NCBI GenBank assembly: GCA_014896315.1 | Contig: JADBKP010000001.1 | Span: 124,001 to 188,000, forward strand | Reading direction: 5' to 3' | DNA length: 64,000 nt | Source of the DNA: Limnochordales bacterium | GTDB lineage: Bacteria > Bacillota > Limnochordia > Limnochordales > DUMU01 | Shown here: one piece after another, positions 51,456 to 60,607 of the stretch | How the letters are laid out: each line of letters begins with the position of its first letter | Numbering within the stretch: the first letter of the stretch is position 1 | Notes under the pieces: generated by a model | What the model was told of the DNA's origin: nothing | What the model saw: only the letters and a program-made list of their open reading frames with translations | The model's database searches: none | Position numbers and translations under genes: made by a program

Positions 51456-52270
51456 ATGCTGTTGCCTCCATCCCTGGGGGATTGGCTGCCGGAAGGTCAC
51501 CTCGCCCGCTTTGTCAACGATTTGGTGGACGAGATTGATCTGACCCCCGATCACCCGGTGGCATGAAGTGAATAAGGGGCTCCGGGGGCAGCTACCCTAC
51601 AATCCCCGGACAGCGGTGAAGGTTCTCTTCTATGCCCTGGCGACCGGGACTTTTTCCTCCCCGCAGATTGCCCGCCGTCTGTACGACGACGTGGCCTTCC
51701 GGTATCTCTCCGCCAACACGCGACCGGATTTTCGTACGATCGACAACTTCCGCCAGCGTCACCGAGAGGAAATGATTCACCTCTTCGCCCAGTTGGTACA
51801 AGTAACACACAAAGCCAGCATCGTAACCTTACGCCATGTAAGCATTGACAGTACCAGGCTGAAGGCAAGTGCTTCCAAGTACAAGGCGATGAGGTACGCG
51901 CGGTTGAAGCACGAGCTGGAGAACCTGAAGCCGAGATTAGATAGCTGATGGCCAAACCGGACGCTATCGACCGGCAAGAGGATGAGGTTCGACCCCGACC
52001 GGCAGGGTGACAGCCCTTCCAAACTCGTCCAGGCATATAACGGACAGTTAGATGTGAATGGAGACTACTAGATCATTGTAGCTGCGATGGTGACCAATCA
52101 GGCCAACGCCAAAGGTCTTCTGACGCCAATGGTAGAAATGACACAGCAGCTTGGCGGCCAAACTCCCGATACCGTTCTCGCTGACGCAGGCTACTTTGGC
52201 CAAATCGAGCTCCAGGATCTGGAAGATAGAGGTATCAACGTTCTTGTCTCGCCTGAAAAGCTAGCACTGC
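51456..52270 (+). pseudogene. Degenerate IS1182-family transposase
   Basis: Consecutive fragments in different frames, all from one IS1182 transposase: MLLPPSLGDWLPEGHLARFVNDLVDEIDL, then GLRGQLPYNPRTAVKVLFYALATGTFSSPQIARRLYDDVAFRYLSAN with DFRTIDNFRQRH and HVSIDSTRLKASASKYKAM (first catalytic Asp), then, after stops around 51946-52080, VTNQANAKGLLTPMVEMT and DTVLADAGYFGQIELQDLEDRGI (second Asp). The C-terminal part with the Glu is missing. The element is dead; no ends were found. Confidence 0.85.
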
Positions 52271-52289
52271 TGACGCGTCAAGAATCCAC

Positions 52290-52604
52290 TTACTCACGAC
52301 CGGCCTCCCCTCGTCGCTCAGCGATCAGTTCGCTGGTCAAGGATCGATTGGTAGCAACATAGCGGCGCACTATTTCCTGCGCGTACCGAACCGCCCGTGA
52401 CGCAGCGAACATCCGCAGCTCCTCTCCCTCCAATCGGATAATGACCTCGTCACCGACCCTCAGTCCCAAAGCCTTCCGGTATTCGGCGGGTACGACCAGG
52501 CGTCCACCCCCGCCTCGGAGAGTATACCACCTACGTAACCCTATGGCAAAATGTGCTCTAGTGGCAGCCGATGAATCGCCACGCAAGCCGGGCAAGCCCG
52601 GCAA
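52290..52604 (-). CDS. AbrB/MazE-type (SpoVT-AbrB) DNA-binding antitoxin, orphan
   Basis: Up to 104 residues; the true start is unclear because the first ~25 residues look unrelated. The AbrB swapped-hairpin core is RLVVPAEYRKALGLRVGDEVIIRLEGEELRMFAASRAVRYAQEIVRRYV, typical of VapB/MazE antitoxins with a helical toxin-binding tail (NRSLTSELIAERRGEA). The toxin gene should follow downstream on the same strand, but that side holds the IS1182 remnant, so the toxin has probably been lost. Confidence 0.72.
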   Translation of the reverse strand: MPGLPGLRGDSSAATRAHFAIGLRRWYTLRGGGGRLVVPAEYRKALGLRVGDEVIIRLEGEELRMFAASRAVRYAQEIVRRYVATNRSLTSELIAERRGEAGRE

Positions 52605-52686
52605 CAGGGGCAGCTGCTCCTGCTTCTGCTTCTGCTCTTGCTTATGTTCCTGGTTCTACTCCAGCCCCTTCCCGGGCGTCGCCGCG
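52605..52686. repeat. TGCTYC-type low-complexity tract
   Basis: Short run of TGCTCC/TGCTTC/TGCTCT units between the antitoxin and DUF1848 genes, of the same hexanucleotide style as tracts inside several genes of this window. Confidence 0.6.
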
Positions 52687-53580
52687 TCAGTCAGAAGTCT
52701 GATCCACTTCATAGTGTCCCACCAGCGAAGGTGAGGTGGGGTCGTGAGGTTCTAGCTTTGTCGCCGGAAGCCCGGAGGCATAGCAGTAGATGCACCCGTG
52801 GCGGCAAGTTCCGTATACGCCGATATCGCGGCTCAGCACGCAGCCACAGGCTGGGCGCTGCCCGGTATCTTTTTTCGCACCCACGCGGATACCAAACAAT
52901 CGGTAGATCAACTCGTCATCAATGCACTTGCCCGGCCGTATTCCAAACGGTCGAAGATCGTAGGGCTCTGCACAAGCTACTATCTCCATTTCCGCCGATC
53001 GGGCGATCTCGGCCATCCGGCGCAGAAGAGAGGCCACGCCCACGTCTTCGGGCGTGCACGGCCTCAGACCCTGTAGCGAGGCCATGCGCCTGCCCGCCTC
53101 CCGGTAATCATCAACGAGGCTGATCACCACCCGCTCCGTGTACCCCTGCAGGGCGGCAGCGATCTGGGAGAATCTCTGCGCGTGGTACTCCTCATTGAAG
53201 TCGGCAGCCCAGATGATGGGATCATAGCGCCAGATGACCCGCTGCGGCGTAAGCCTTTGGGACAGTTCCTTAAACGTCTCAAGGCTATCCTCCAGCGAGG
53301 GAACACGAGGCTCTATCTCCCGGGGATATCCATTCACGGTAAACTGAAAGTAGTAACGGTACCCCCGTTCATCCAGCTCCTTCAGATGCTGCATCAGCGG
53401 ACGGGGATTCTTGGTCCAGAAAACAATAACATCCACATCTTCTGGCTTCAACGAGACTTGCACCACCTGTTTGCGGTTGAACGGATTCGGGTAGGTGCAG
53501 AAACCGGCCCGAATGCGGTTCATGAACCACTCGCTGTAGAACCTGGGGATGTCCGTGCGTCGACTAGCGCTGATGATCAT
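52687..53580 (-). CDS. DUF1848 family protein, cysteine-rich
   Basis: 297 residues. ATG 53580 is preferred (GGGGAGCGG about eight bases upstream); GTG 53586 is possible. It begins IISASRRTDIPRFYSEWFMNRIRAGFC, the DUF1848 hallmark, then VDVIVFWTKNPRPL and YRYYFQFTVNGYP, and ends in ACGCVLSRDIGVYGTCRHGCIYCYA, a Cys cluster resembling an iron-sulfur site. The fold is thought to be related to radical SAM/TIM-barrel enzymes. No substrate is known. The reading frame is intact. Confidence 0.85.
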   Translation of the reverse strand: MIISASRRTDIPRFYSEWFMNRIRAGFCTYPNPFNRKQVVQVSLKPEDVDVIVFWTKNPRPLMQHLKELDERGYRYYFQFTVNGYPREIEPRVPSLEDSLETFKELSQRLTPQRVIWRYDPIIWAADFNEEYHAQRFSQIAAALQGYTERVVISLVDDYREAGRRMASLQGLRPCTPEDVGVASLLRRMAEIARSAEMEIVACAEPYDLRPFGIRPGKCIDDELIYRLFGIRVGAKKDTGQRPACGCVLSRDIGVYGTCRHGCIYCYASGLPATKLEPHDPTSPSLVGHYEVDQTSD

Positions 53581-53628
53581 TTTCACCGCTCCCCATCTGC
53601 CACCTGCAGGTTTAGCTTCTCCAGAAGG

Positions 53629-54399
53629 TCAGGGCCACAGTAGAAGACGGAAGAGAAGCAAGGCGAGGACCAGACCGAAGACCGGTTTGATGATCTTGGC
53701 ACCGCCCCCAATGGCCAGGCCAGCGCCCAGCCAATTACCTGCGATGTTGGCGATGCTCATGATAAGGGCTACGGGCCAGTTCACCTGGGATGAGAGGCCG
53801 AAAGCGATCACTGCGGCAGCGTTACTTGCCAGGTTGACAAGCTTTGCGTTGCCGTTTGCCCTGGCAAAACCGAAACCAAATAGCAAGACGAAGGCAAAAG
53901 CCAGGAACGTCCCCGTCCCCGGGCCAAAGAACCCGTCATAAAAGCCTATAACCAGACCAACCGCAGCCGCAAGCAGGTAGTGACGAACTCGTGCCACCTC
54001 AAAGCTGTCATGAACTCCAAACTCACGCCGGGCGAAGGTCACCACCGCTACTACTACAATAAGAGGAGGCAGCAGAGCCGCTATTCTCTCGGACGGCAGG
54101 ACCAAAGCCACAGTAGAGCCGGCATACGAACCTATCAGGGAAAAGGCTGACGCTGTCAGAGCAATCGGCACGTGCACCTGTCGGTGTCGAATGTAACGAA
54201 CCGTACTGAACGTCGTTCCCAGGCAGCTTTGCACTTTGTTCGTACCTAATGCGAGATGGGGCGGCACCCCGGCCGCCAGCAGAGCCGGTAGGGTGATAAG
54301 GCCTCCGCCACCCGCCATCGAGTCGACCAGGCCAGCGAAGAAGGCGGCCAACGCCAGGAACGCCAGCATCTCACCCATTGTGTCCACACCCAGCTCCAT
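53629..54399 (-). CDS. TSUP (TauE/SafE) family permease
   Basis: 256 residues from ATG 54399 (GGAG nine bases upstream); ATG 54378 is an alternative. Eight or so helices with the two family repeats: LAAFFAGLVDSMAGGGGLITLPALLAAGVPPHLALGTNKVQS and GLVIGFYDGFFGPGTGTFLAFAF. TSUP proteins export sulfite, sulfoacetate or other C1-C2 organosulfur anions. The first helix G-x-x-D-S-x-x-G-G-G-G motif is intact. It is 48 bases from the DUF1848 gene, on the same strand upstream, so the two are probably co-transcribed. Substrate unknown. Confidence 0.88.
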   Translation of the reverse strand: MELGVDTMGEMLAFLALAAFFAGLVDSMAGGGGLITLPALLAAGVPPHLALGTNKVQSCLGTTFSTVRYIRHRQVHVPIALTASAFSLIGSYAGSTVALVLPSERIAALLPPLIVVVAVVTFARREFGVHDSFEVARVRHYLLAAAVGLVIGFYDGFFGPGTGTFLAFAFVLLFGFGFARANGNAKLVNLASNAAAVIAFGLSSQVNWPVALIMSIANIAGNWLGAGLAIGGGAKIIKPVFGLVLALLLFRLLLWP

Positions 54400-54593
54400 A
54401 CGCCCCGCTCCATTATACGGCGGCAGGACCCCGGCAGTGCGGCTCTCCGGCCGCCGGTGCGATCCCAAAATGCGAGCGTAAACTCGCCCAGTGCAAGGCG
54501 CGGGAAGGAATTGCCCCCGGCGGGATGAAGTACGAGTTGTGCTGGTACGCCTGGCGCACACTCGCCAAGAAGGGGGCGGAGTCCGTGCGTGGT

Positions 54594-56681
54594 ATGCGAG
54601 TCAAGTTATGTGGAGTTAGAGCCGCGCTCTCAGCCATCCTCTGCCTCGTCACCAGCCTGCCTGCGGCCAGCTTCGCTCTCTTATCTGTCGTGTCTGTCGG
54701 GCCGCCGGCGTGTGCTGCGAATGCCGGACCGGCGGGCACATCTGAGGCTCTCGGGCAGCAACAGAAGGGAACAGTAGTCGGTTTGGTGATCACACCCGAC
54801 GGTCGGGGCGTGGCCGGAGCGCGAGTGCACGTAAAAGGGACCACCCTTGAGACTGCCACTGGCGCAGATGGGGAATACAAGCTCGAAGGCGTTCCGGCCG
54901 GCTGGCAGACCGTCGAGGTAACGTGTGAGGGCATGGTGGCTGCCAACAGCCTAGCGCTGACTGTCAACGGTGAGCTGCGTTTGCTGCAGGATTCTGACGG
55001 TGGAGACGCCGGCAGATTAGAGCCGCAGACCGGGCAGCCGGAGCAGCCCAGGCAGGATGCAGTGCAGCAAGCCCAGGCCTCGGCGCAGACTAATCCGCAG
55101 GCCGAGGGGCAGGCCAATTCGCAGGCCAAGGCCCAAGCACCGGCGCAGGCGGGGGCACAAGCCGTGGCCGAAGCTGAGGCGCAGGCCGCAGCACCGGGCC
55201 AGCCGCGGGCCGAAGCAGCGACCGAAGCACAGGCCGAAGCTCGGGCTGAAGCCCAGAGGAAAACAGAGCCGGCCAGCCTGGCGATTCTCATGGCCCGGGC
55301 ATCACCCGAGCAGCTGGCACCCCTGGACCGGTGGCGGGCAGGAAACCCTGGTCGGCCCGCAGCCGACGTGGTATCCGCCAGAGTACGGGTAGGGGTGATC
55401 GCCGACCAAGTGGTCCGGGCCCCCGAAGTTGTATTGACCTCTCAAAGCGCCGACTCGGATTACATCAGTCTTGCAACCCTTACTCCCGGGCCCCAGAGCG
55501 ACCTCACGGAGGACTACCCTGGCACGTTCGTAGCTGAGGTGGATTATCGCTTGAAGAGCCAACCGACGGGCACGATCAGGCTTTTCCTCGTCGATGACCG
55601 GGGTAAACTGGTCACGCCCCCCGGCCCCGAATCTTCTGTCACCGTCGCAGGGGGTGAGGGTCGGGTAACCGTCCGGCAACCCCTCTCCGTTCCCAAGGGA
55701 ACGGCCCTGGTACAACCCCTTGTCGGTCTCTTCCCCGGTGACAGTCCGGAAACCCTGACGTGGACGTTCTCGCTGCCCTGCCGCGTCCGGCTACTGGCCT
55801 ACGTTTACTCTTCCGATCGCGTAACCAACCTGATGGCTCACCCGGAGCAGCCCACTGCTTACGTGGCAATCGATCAGCCCGATCAGGAGAACGACCGCCT
55901 GGTCGCCTTAGCTTACAACCGGCGACCGCCCACAACTTCCATGGCCACCATAAGTGCTGACTCCGGACCAATGGCCATCTCCGATGACGGCCGAACCCTT
56001 TATGTTGCCAGCCGTACCGCTCCTGTCGTGACCGTAGTTCACACGGATGGCCTGGCAGCGAGAGAGGTACAAGTTGAACATGGTGATATTGTTAGCATAG
56101 CCGCCATCGGGCCGGATCTGATCGCTTACATATATAAGAAGCAGAACAGCGACCGTTATGCGGGAGTAGTACACGACATACGGACCAATAAGGAATACCC
56201 CTGGATAGATGATACAGACTTCCCGAGTCCTGCGGTCGGGATCGCCTCGCTTGGGATCATTTACACGGTCCGTAATGGTTATCTGGAGAAATGGCAGTAC
56301 TACTACGGCCAGTACACGCCCATGCGTCTTGAAAAGCGAGCTTCCCAGTCACTGGGTAATCACCGTTACCTCCTGCTGGACAAGGCGAAAGGAGTTGTAT
56401 ACTACGGCCGCTACAAACTCGACAGCGAAAATCTGCAGCGTATCCATGCTGCCGTTTCCGATGAAACGCAGGAGTTTATCGCCCTCTCGCCGGATGGCAG
56501 GTGGGTAGTTGATAGCAGCTATACGATTTATGAAACCGAGCACCTCTTTCCCGTTGTTGAACTTGGCAGGGGCGACTCACCGAAACCCCGGGCTGCCTTC
56601 ACCAGTGACGGCGTGATCTGGTTGAGTGAGGCTTCCCGGCTGCTGGCGTTCCGACTTCCTCGCCAGGAGGCGGAAAGGTAA
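54594..56681 (+). CDS. Secreted protein: carboxypeptidase-regulatory-like domain, Gln/Ala-rich linker, propeller-like C-terminus
   Basis: 695 residues if ATG 54594 is used (GGGGGCGGAG upstream; in-frame codons further up exist). A signal peptide (ALSAILCLVTSLPAASFALLSVVSV) is followed by a small beta-sandwich like CarboxypepD_reg (GLVITPDGRGVAGARVHVKGTTLETATGADGEYKLEGVPAGWQTVEV). Residues ~150-225 are a Gln/Ala/Glu low-complexity linker (AQAQASAQTNPQAEGQA...). The C-terminal half has repeated strands like DSGPMAISDDGRTLYVASRTAP and FIALSPDGRWVVDSS, suggesting a beta-propeller. Function unknown; probably a surface protein. IS66 now stands between this gene and its likely terminator at 59254. 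Confidence 0.65.
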   Translation: MRVKLCGVRAALSAILCLVTSLPAASFALLSVVSVGPPACAANAGPAGTSEALGQQQKGTVVGLVITPDGRGVAGARVHVKGTTLETATGADGEYKLEGVPAGWQTVEVTCEGMVAANSLALTVNGELRLLQDSDGGDAGRLEPQTGQPEQPRQDAVQQAQASAQTNPQAEGQANSQAKAQAPAQAGAQAVAEAEAQAAAPGQPRAEAATEAQAEARAEAQRKTEPASLAILMARASPEQLAPLDRWRAGNPGRPAADVVSARVRVGVIADQVVRAPEVVLTSQSADSDYISLATLTPGPQSDLTEDYPGTFVAEVDYRLKSQPTGTIRLFLVDDRGKLVTPPGPESSVTVAGGEGRVTVRQPLSVPKGTALVQPLVGLFPGDSPETLTWTFSLPCRVRLLAYVYSSDRVTNLMAHPEQPTAYVAIDQPDQENDRLVALAYNRRPPTTSMATISADSGPMAISDDGRTLYVASRTAPVVTVVHTDGLAAREVQVEHGDIVSIAAIGPDLIAYIYKKQNSDRYAGVVHDIRTNKEYPWIDDTDFPSPAVGIASLGIIYTVRNGYLEKWQYYYGQYTPMRLEKRASQSLGNHRYLLLDKAKGVVYYGRYKLDSENLQRIHAAVSDETQEFIALSPDGRWVVDSSYTIYETEHLFPVVELGRGDSPKPRAAFTSDGVIWLSEASRLLAFRLPRQEAER

Positions 56682-56749
56682 CCCTGGCCGCCCTGTCGCC
56701 TCGAAGAGTATATAAACGTAAGCGTCAAATCGTGACCACGTTGACGGCG

Positions 56750-56776
56750 AAAAGCCCCCGCCATGTGAGCGGGGGC
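56750..56776 (-). terminator. Terminator of the IS66 operon
   Basis: GCCCCCGC / GCGGGGGC with a 7-base loop; on the minus strand it is followed by TTTT. It lies just inside the left end of the element. Confidence 0.8.
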
Positions 56777-56809
56777 CCATAGAGCCTATGAAGACAACAG
56801 GCGAAGGGA

Positions 56810-58414
56810 TCAGGCGGTAGGCGATGCAGGCACCCGGCAGGTGGCCGGCAGGTTGGCAGACCACGGCAGCAGGTCGTCCAGGGCCGCCGGGTTCCCAATG
56901 TCCACGTTCAGAAGCCGGTCGAGCAGATACGTTAGGTAGGCGAAGGGATTGAGCCCGTTCTCCTTGGCCGTCTCCACGATGCTGTAGATGATGGCGCTCG
57001 AACGTGCACCGCGAGGAGTGTTGGCGAACAGCCAGTTCTTGCGCCCGATGACGAACGCCTTGATCGACCGTTCGCTACGGTTGTTGTCCAGTTCCAACCG
57101 GCCGTCCTGGAGGAACGCCGTCAGTTTGCTCCATTGGTTGAGACAGTACTGGACCGCCTGCCCAAAGGCGCTTTTCGGTAGAGCACAGGCCGCCTGGCGC
57201 TCAAGCCAAGTATGAAACTCCTCTAGCACCGGCCGGCTGCGTTCCAGACGGGCGGCCTGGCGCTCTGCCGGCGTGACATCGGCCAACTCTCGCTCGAGCG
57301 CAAACAGGCGGTTACAGAATTCCAACCCTTCTTGCGCCGCCACTCGTTTGCCGGCGCGGGCAGATGGAGGAAGCGCTTTGAGAGCTTCGTCGAACTTGCG
57401 CCGTGCATGCGCCCAACAACCCACCAGGGTAACGTTGGGCAGCCCGTCGTAGCCGGAATAACCGTCCACATGCAGGTAACCCGAAAAGCCCGACAGGAAT
57501 TTGCGGGCGTGCTCCCCCGCACGAGTCTGCTGATACTCGAAGAGAACGATGGGTGGTCCATCTCGTCCCGTGCGATACAGCCAAAAATATGACTGAGTCT
57601 GTGCCGCTCGTCCTGGTTCGTGGAGCACCTGTACGGTGGTCTCATCCGCATGGAGGATCTCTTGTCGGAGCAGGTGTTCGTGCATCCGCTCGTAGAGCGG
57701 GCTCAACCACCGGTCAGCAGCGATGAGCATCCAGTTGGCCAGGGTTTGACGGGAGAGAGCGATCCCGAGCCGTTCAAACTGCTGCTCCTGGCGGTAGAGA
57801 GGCAAACCCTCCACGAACTTCTGGGTCATTACGTAGGCGACGGTCGAGGCAGAAGCCAGACTTCCCGGAATTACAGGTGCAGGCATCGGCGCAGGGACGA
57901 TGGAAGCAGTGACCTCCTCTCGCTCACAGTGCCGGCAGCCATAGATGTGGCGAACATGCTCGATCACTTTCGCCTGAGCCGGGATGATCTGAAGTTCCTG
58001 CCTAACTTCCGTACTCATCTCGTGCAATGGGCCACCGCAAGCCGGGCAGATCTGCTCCGCCTCAGGGAGACGGTACTCAATGGTCTCCACCGGAAGGTCT
58101 TGAAGCATGGCTTCACGATGGCCGCGGGCCTTGCGACGGCGATAAGAGTTGACCGTCTCCAGCGTCGGTTCCGGCGGAGCTGGGCTGGCTGCTTCGACCT
58201 CGGCTTCGTTGAAGATCAATGGTTGCTGTTCTGTCGGGGTACGTTCACTGGAAGCACCAAACTGGCGGTGCCTCGCTAAACGAAATTGCTCCTCAAACCA
58301 ATGCAGCTTTGCCGTCAGCTCAGCAATCTGTTGCAACAATGCAGCGTTCTGCTGTTCCAAAGCAGCGCATCGGTGGCGAAGATCTTCAGTGGTTGCGTCG
58401 GAAGAAAGTGTCAT
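56810..58414 (-). CDS. tnpC: IS66 transposase TnpC
   Basis: 534 residues. N-terminal leucine-zipper-like segment ([40 protein letters not shown]), a zinc-finger-type CPACGGPL ... YGCRHC, and the DDE core: [10 protein letters not shown] (first Asp), [11 protein letters not shown] (second Asp), and [27 protein letters not shown] with the catalytic Glu. The C-terminal segment [24 protein letters not shown] (here [18 protein letters not shown]) is also typical. Intact; transposes IS66 together with TnpA/TnpB. Confidence 0.96.
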   Translation of the reverse strand: MTLSSDATTEDLRHRCAALEQQNAALLQQIAELTAKLHWFEEQFRLARHRQFGASSERTPTEQQPLIFNEAEVEAASPAPPEPTLETVNSYRRRKARGHREAMLQDLPVETIEYRLPEAEQICPACGGPLHEMSTEVRQELQIIPAQAKVIEHVRHIYGCRHCEREEVTASIVPAPMPAPVIPGSLASASTVAYVMTQKFVEGLPLYRQEQQFERLGIALSRQTLANWMLIAADRWLSPLYERMHEHLLRQEILHADETTVQVLHEPGRAAQTQSYFWLYRTGRDGPPIVLFEYQQTRAGEHARKFLSGFSGYLHVDGYSGYDGLPNVTLVGCWAHARRKFDEALKALPPSARAGKRVAAQEGLEFCNRLFALERELADVTPAERQAARLERSRPVLEEFHTWLERQAACALPKSAFGQAVQYCLNQWSKLTAFLQDGRLELDNNRSERSIKAFVIGRKNWLFANTPRGARSSAIIYSIVETAKENGLNPFAYLTYLLDRLLNVDIGNPAALDDLLPWSANLPATCRVPASPTA

Positions 58415-58478
58415 GATAGTCTCATTCGCCGTTGTTACGTCGATCTCCTCTTGCTTAGCAAGTTTTTTCGCCTCGATC

Positions 58479-58835
58479 TCAAATGATCGTCCGGGCGGTT
58501 ACCTCTGGATGAGCCTCCCGCTGTTCAAGGGGGAGACCGTCGAGTAACCAGCGCAACTGGCGACGAGTGATAGCCAGCGGAGTAGCACTGGGCTTTGCCG
58601 GCCATTGAAAGTGACCCCGCTCTAGCCGCCGGTAATGCAGCCAAAATCCGTTGTGGTCCCACTGGAGAATCTTGAGCTTGTCCCGGCGGCGATTGCAGAA
58701 AACAAACAGGCAAGAGGAGAATGGGTCCAGCGCAAATGCCTCACGCACTAACGCTGCCAAGCCGTCGATCGACTTGCGCAGGTCCGTGCTGCCGCACGCC
58801 AGATAGACCCGGTCCGGGCCGATATCGGTCAGCAT
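58479..58835 (-). CDS. tnpB: IS66 accessory protein TnpB
   Basis: 118 residues. Recognised from [65 protein letters not shown] (IS66 Orf2 signature). It is required with TnpA for IS66 transposition. It overlaps tnpA by 7 bases and precedes tnpC by 64. Confidence 0.96.
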   Translation of the reverse strand: MLTDIGPDRVYLACGSTDLRKSIDGLAALVREAFALDPFSSCLFVFCNRRRDKLKILQWDHNGFWLHYRRLERGHFQWPAKPSATPLAITRRQLRWLLDGLPLEQREAHPEVTARTII

Positions 58836-59149
58836 AATGCCGTCAGCACCCGCACAACGGCTGTTAGCAATTCCGGATCGAACCCCGATTGCACCTCAAT
58901 AACGGCTGAGCCCACTCGCACAAGCAACCCGTTGCCGGTATGGGGGAGCTCCCGGTCGTCTACCACCACCGGCAGCCATTGTGACGCTTTCTTTGTACGT
59001 GCTGGTACGGGTGCCAGCCGTCTGATCCAATAGTACATCTGATGGGGTTTGATTCCTTGGGCTCTACACCACGCCGCCACAGTCTGCCCGCTGGCCAAAA
59101 AGGCTGTAACCCGTGCCTGCCACTCTTCTCGTTGTTCGGTATTGGTCAT
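58829..59149 (-). CDS. tnpA: IS66 accessory protein TnpA
   Basis: 106 residues: EEWQARVTAFLASGQTVAAWCRAQGIKPHQMYYWIRRL is the helix-turn-helix of IS66 OrfA. It begins 87 bases inside the right end and overlaps tnpB, suggesting translational coupling. Confidence 0.93.
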   Translation of the reverse strand: MTNTEQREEWQARVTAFLASGQTVAAWCRAQGIKPHQMYYWIRRLAPVPARTKKASQWLPVVVDDRELPHTGNGLLVRVGSAVIEVQSGFDPELLTAVVRVLTALC

Positions 59150-59253
59150 CCGACGACAACCTCCCCTGCATAACTCTGGAGGAGATTATCGCCAAGGGCA
59201 GGCCGCCGGGCCAGGTGGTTACGGTTTGACGCTTACATATAAACATTAAGCAT

Positions 59254-59291
59254 AAGGTATCGACCCGCTCCACAGGGCGGGCCGATACCTT
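59254..59291. terminator. Strong hairpin between converging genes, separated from its gene by IS66
   Basis: AAGGTATCGACCCGC pairs with GCGGGCCGATACCTT, 14 of 15 pairs, 8-base loop. Without the IS it would lie about 45 bases after the gene ending at 56681, so it was probably that gene's terminator and also that of the converging gene at 59383. Confidence 0.7.
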
Positions 59292-59382
59292 CAAATCCAG
59301 TGTCGATACTCCCAATCAGCGTGAGCCAGGTGGCTTTCTGCCGGCCGGATGTCCTGGAACGTCGACGCCGCGCTCCTCCACT

Positions 59383-59943
59383 CTACCAGCTATATCCGAT
59401 GCTTATGTCCCCGATCGGGATGGTTCCAAGTTCTCCCTGGCTGATCGAAAACGAACCCGATCTTGCCGTTAGCATGTTGTATGTCACTCCATAGCCGATC
59501 CGAAGGTCCAGAGTGAAGCCGCTCCACACACCCTTCCACCCCAGGACTGCACCCGCTGCACCGCCAAGTCCGTTCACCGATGCATCGGCGCTGCTGGCTC
59601 TCACGTAAGCCAGTGACGCCACGGGACCAACATACCAGCCCCTGATGGACTGCCCGTTAAAGTAGAAACGGTACGTGAACCCGAACCCCACTCCGCCCGC
59701 GGTGTACTGACCATCCACCTTCTGCAGGTACAGCTGGGGGGCGATGTCGACGCTGCGGCCAGGCGACACCTGTGTCTCGTATCCTGCCGTGATCACCCCG
59801 AATAAGGCGGACGACGGTACGGTGAGCGAGCGCTGTATCTCCGCAGCAGCACCCGCCACGCTTGTGGTAACACCCATGACCATGAGTGAAACCGCGCACA
59901 AGACTACAGCGACAAGCCCCGATTTTCTTAGCTCCATTATCAT
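59383..59943 (-). CDS. Small secreted beta-barrel-like protein
   Basis: 186 residues from ATG 59943, with AAGGAGG upstream. A cleavable signal peptide (LVAVVLCAVSLMVMGVTTSVAGAAA) is followed by alternating strands: SALFGVITAGYETQVSPGRSVDIAPQLYLQKVDGQYTAGGVGFGFTYRFYFN, GWYVGPVASLAYVRAS, LGGAAGAVLGWKGVWSGFTLDLRIGYGVTYN, and a C-terminal aromatic residue (ISIGYSW). A terminal Trp/Phe and eight or so amphipathic strands are features of small outer-membrane barrels (DUF3575-like). If so, the host has an outer membrane. The call is structural inference from pattern only. Confidence 0.55.
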   Translation of the reverse strand: MIMELRKSGLVAVVLCAVSLMVMGVTTSVAGAAAEIQRSLTVPSSALFGVITAGYETQVSPGRSVDIAPQLYLQKVDGQYTAGGVGFGFTYRFYFNGQSIRGWYVGPVASLAYVRASSADASVNGLGGAAGAVLGWKGVWSGFTLDLRIGYGVTYNMLTARSGSFSISQGELGTIPIGDISIGYSW

Positions 59944-60041
59944 GCTTAACCCTCCTTGGAAATGCCAGCATATCAAGCCTTGACATTCGAGCACATAAGA
60001 GCCGGGTACGCACATAAGCGCCAGGTACATCGTTCTAGTTG

Positions 60042-60422
60042 CTATATCTCGTCAAGGTCCGATAGGTCAATATCCAGATCAATGACGACGGGATGACCCC
60101 ACAGCGCCTCACACGGCTCCCTAGCTACTCCCGGAAGTCGCACGTTAAGGCAGACGATCCGCTCTTGCGAGTCGCCAGTATGGTAAACACTGGCCAACAC
60201 GCAAGGTTCATCCTTATCCTCGAAAGGCAGAGGACTCTTGTCGTAATACCCCCACTCGATTACCATCCGTTTTTCTTCAGCCATCCTGCGAATTCCATTC
60301 ACTACTTGCGCTATTGGAGTCTCGCCAGTGAACCAGAGGGTGACACGAAAGTTGCTCGAGTATGGATAATAAGCGCGCGCAAACTCGAAGAGAGTTTGCC
60401 AGCAGGTCTCATCTGCCGCCAA
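60042..60422 (-). CDS. Conserved-looking hypothetical protein
   Basis: 126 residues, TTG 60422 directly after an in-frame stop; AGGAG is about 14 bases upstream, longer than ideal. Soluble, mixed alpha/beta, with aromatic and acidic residues (FRVTLWFTGETPIAQVVNGIRRMAEEKRMVIEWGYYDKSPLPFED) and an acidic C-terminus (DLDIDLSDLDEI). I recognise no family. It lies between the barrel-like protein and the CRISPR-associated pair, same strand. Confidence 0.5.
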   Translation of the reverse strand: MAADETCWQTLFEFARAYYPYSSNFRVTLWFTGETPIAQVVNGIRRMAEEKRMVIEWGYYDKSPLPFEDKDEPCVLASVYHTGDSQERIVCLNVRLPGVAREPCEALWGHPVVIDLDIDLSDLDEI

Positions 60423-60607
60423 CGTAGCTCACCAACTCCTTTTGTCAAGGATCGCACCTGGCATACTCAGAATAGCAAAGCGACAACGCGGCCTATCCGG
60501 GCGCACGTTGTCGCTTCAGTAAGCTGGGAGGAGCCTCCCTAAGTCGCCAGTGGCGTGGCAGCGATCAGCTCAGCCAGGCCTTTTGGAGATCAGCTCGATA
60601 CGCTGCC
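60423..60607. other. Intergenic region after the CRISPR-associated pair
   Basis: About 185 bases, no gene or terminator recognised. Confidence 0.25.

Larger units (their letters stand above)
56718..59236 (-). mobile_element. IS66-family insertion sequence, complete
   Basis: 2519 bp with tnpA, tnpB and tnpC in the usual order on the minus strand. Terminal inverted repeats of 22 bp with two mismatches start GTAAGCGTCAAA (56718 onward, and inverted from 59236), the classic IS66 end. An 8-bp target duplication ATATAAAC flanks it (56710-56717 and 59237-59244), as expected for the family. All genes are intact. Confidence 0.96.
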
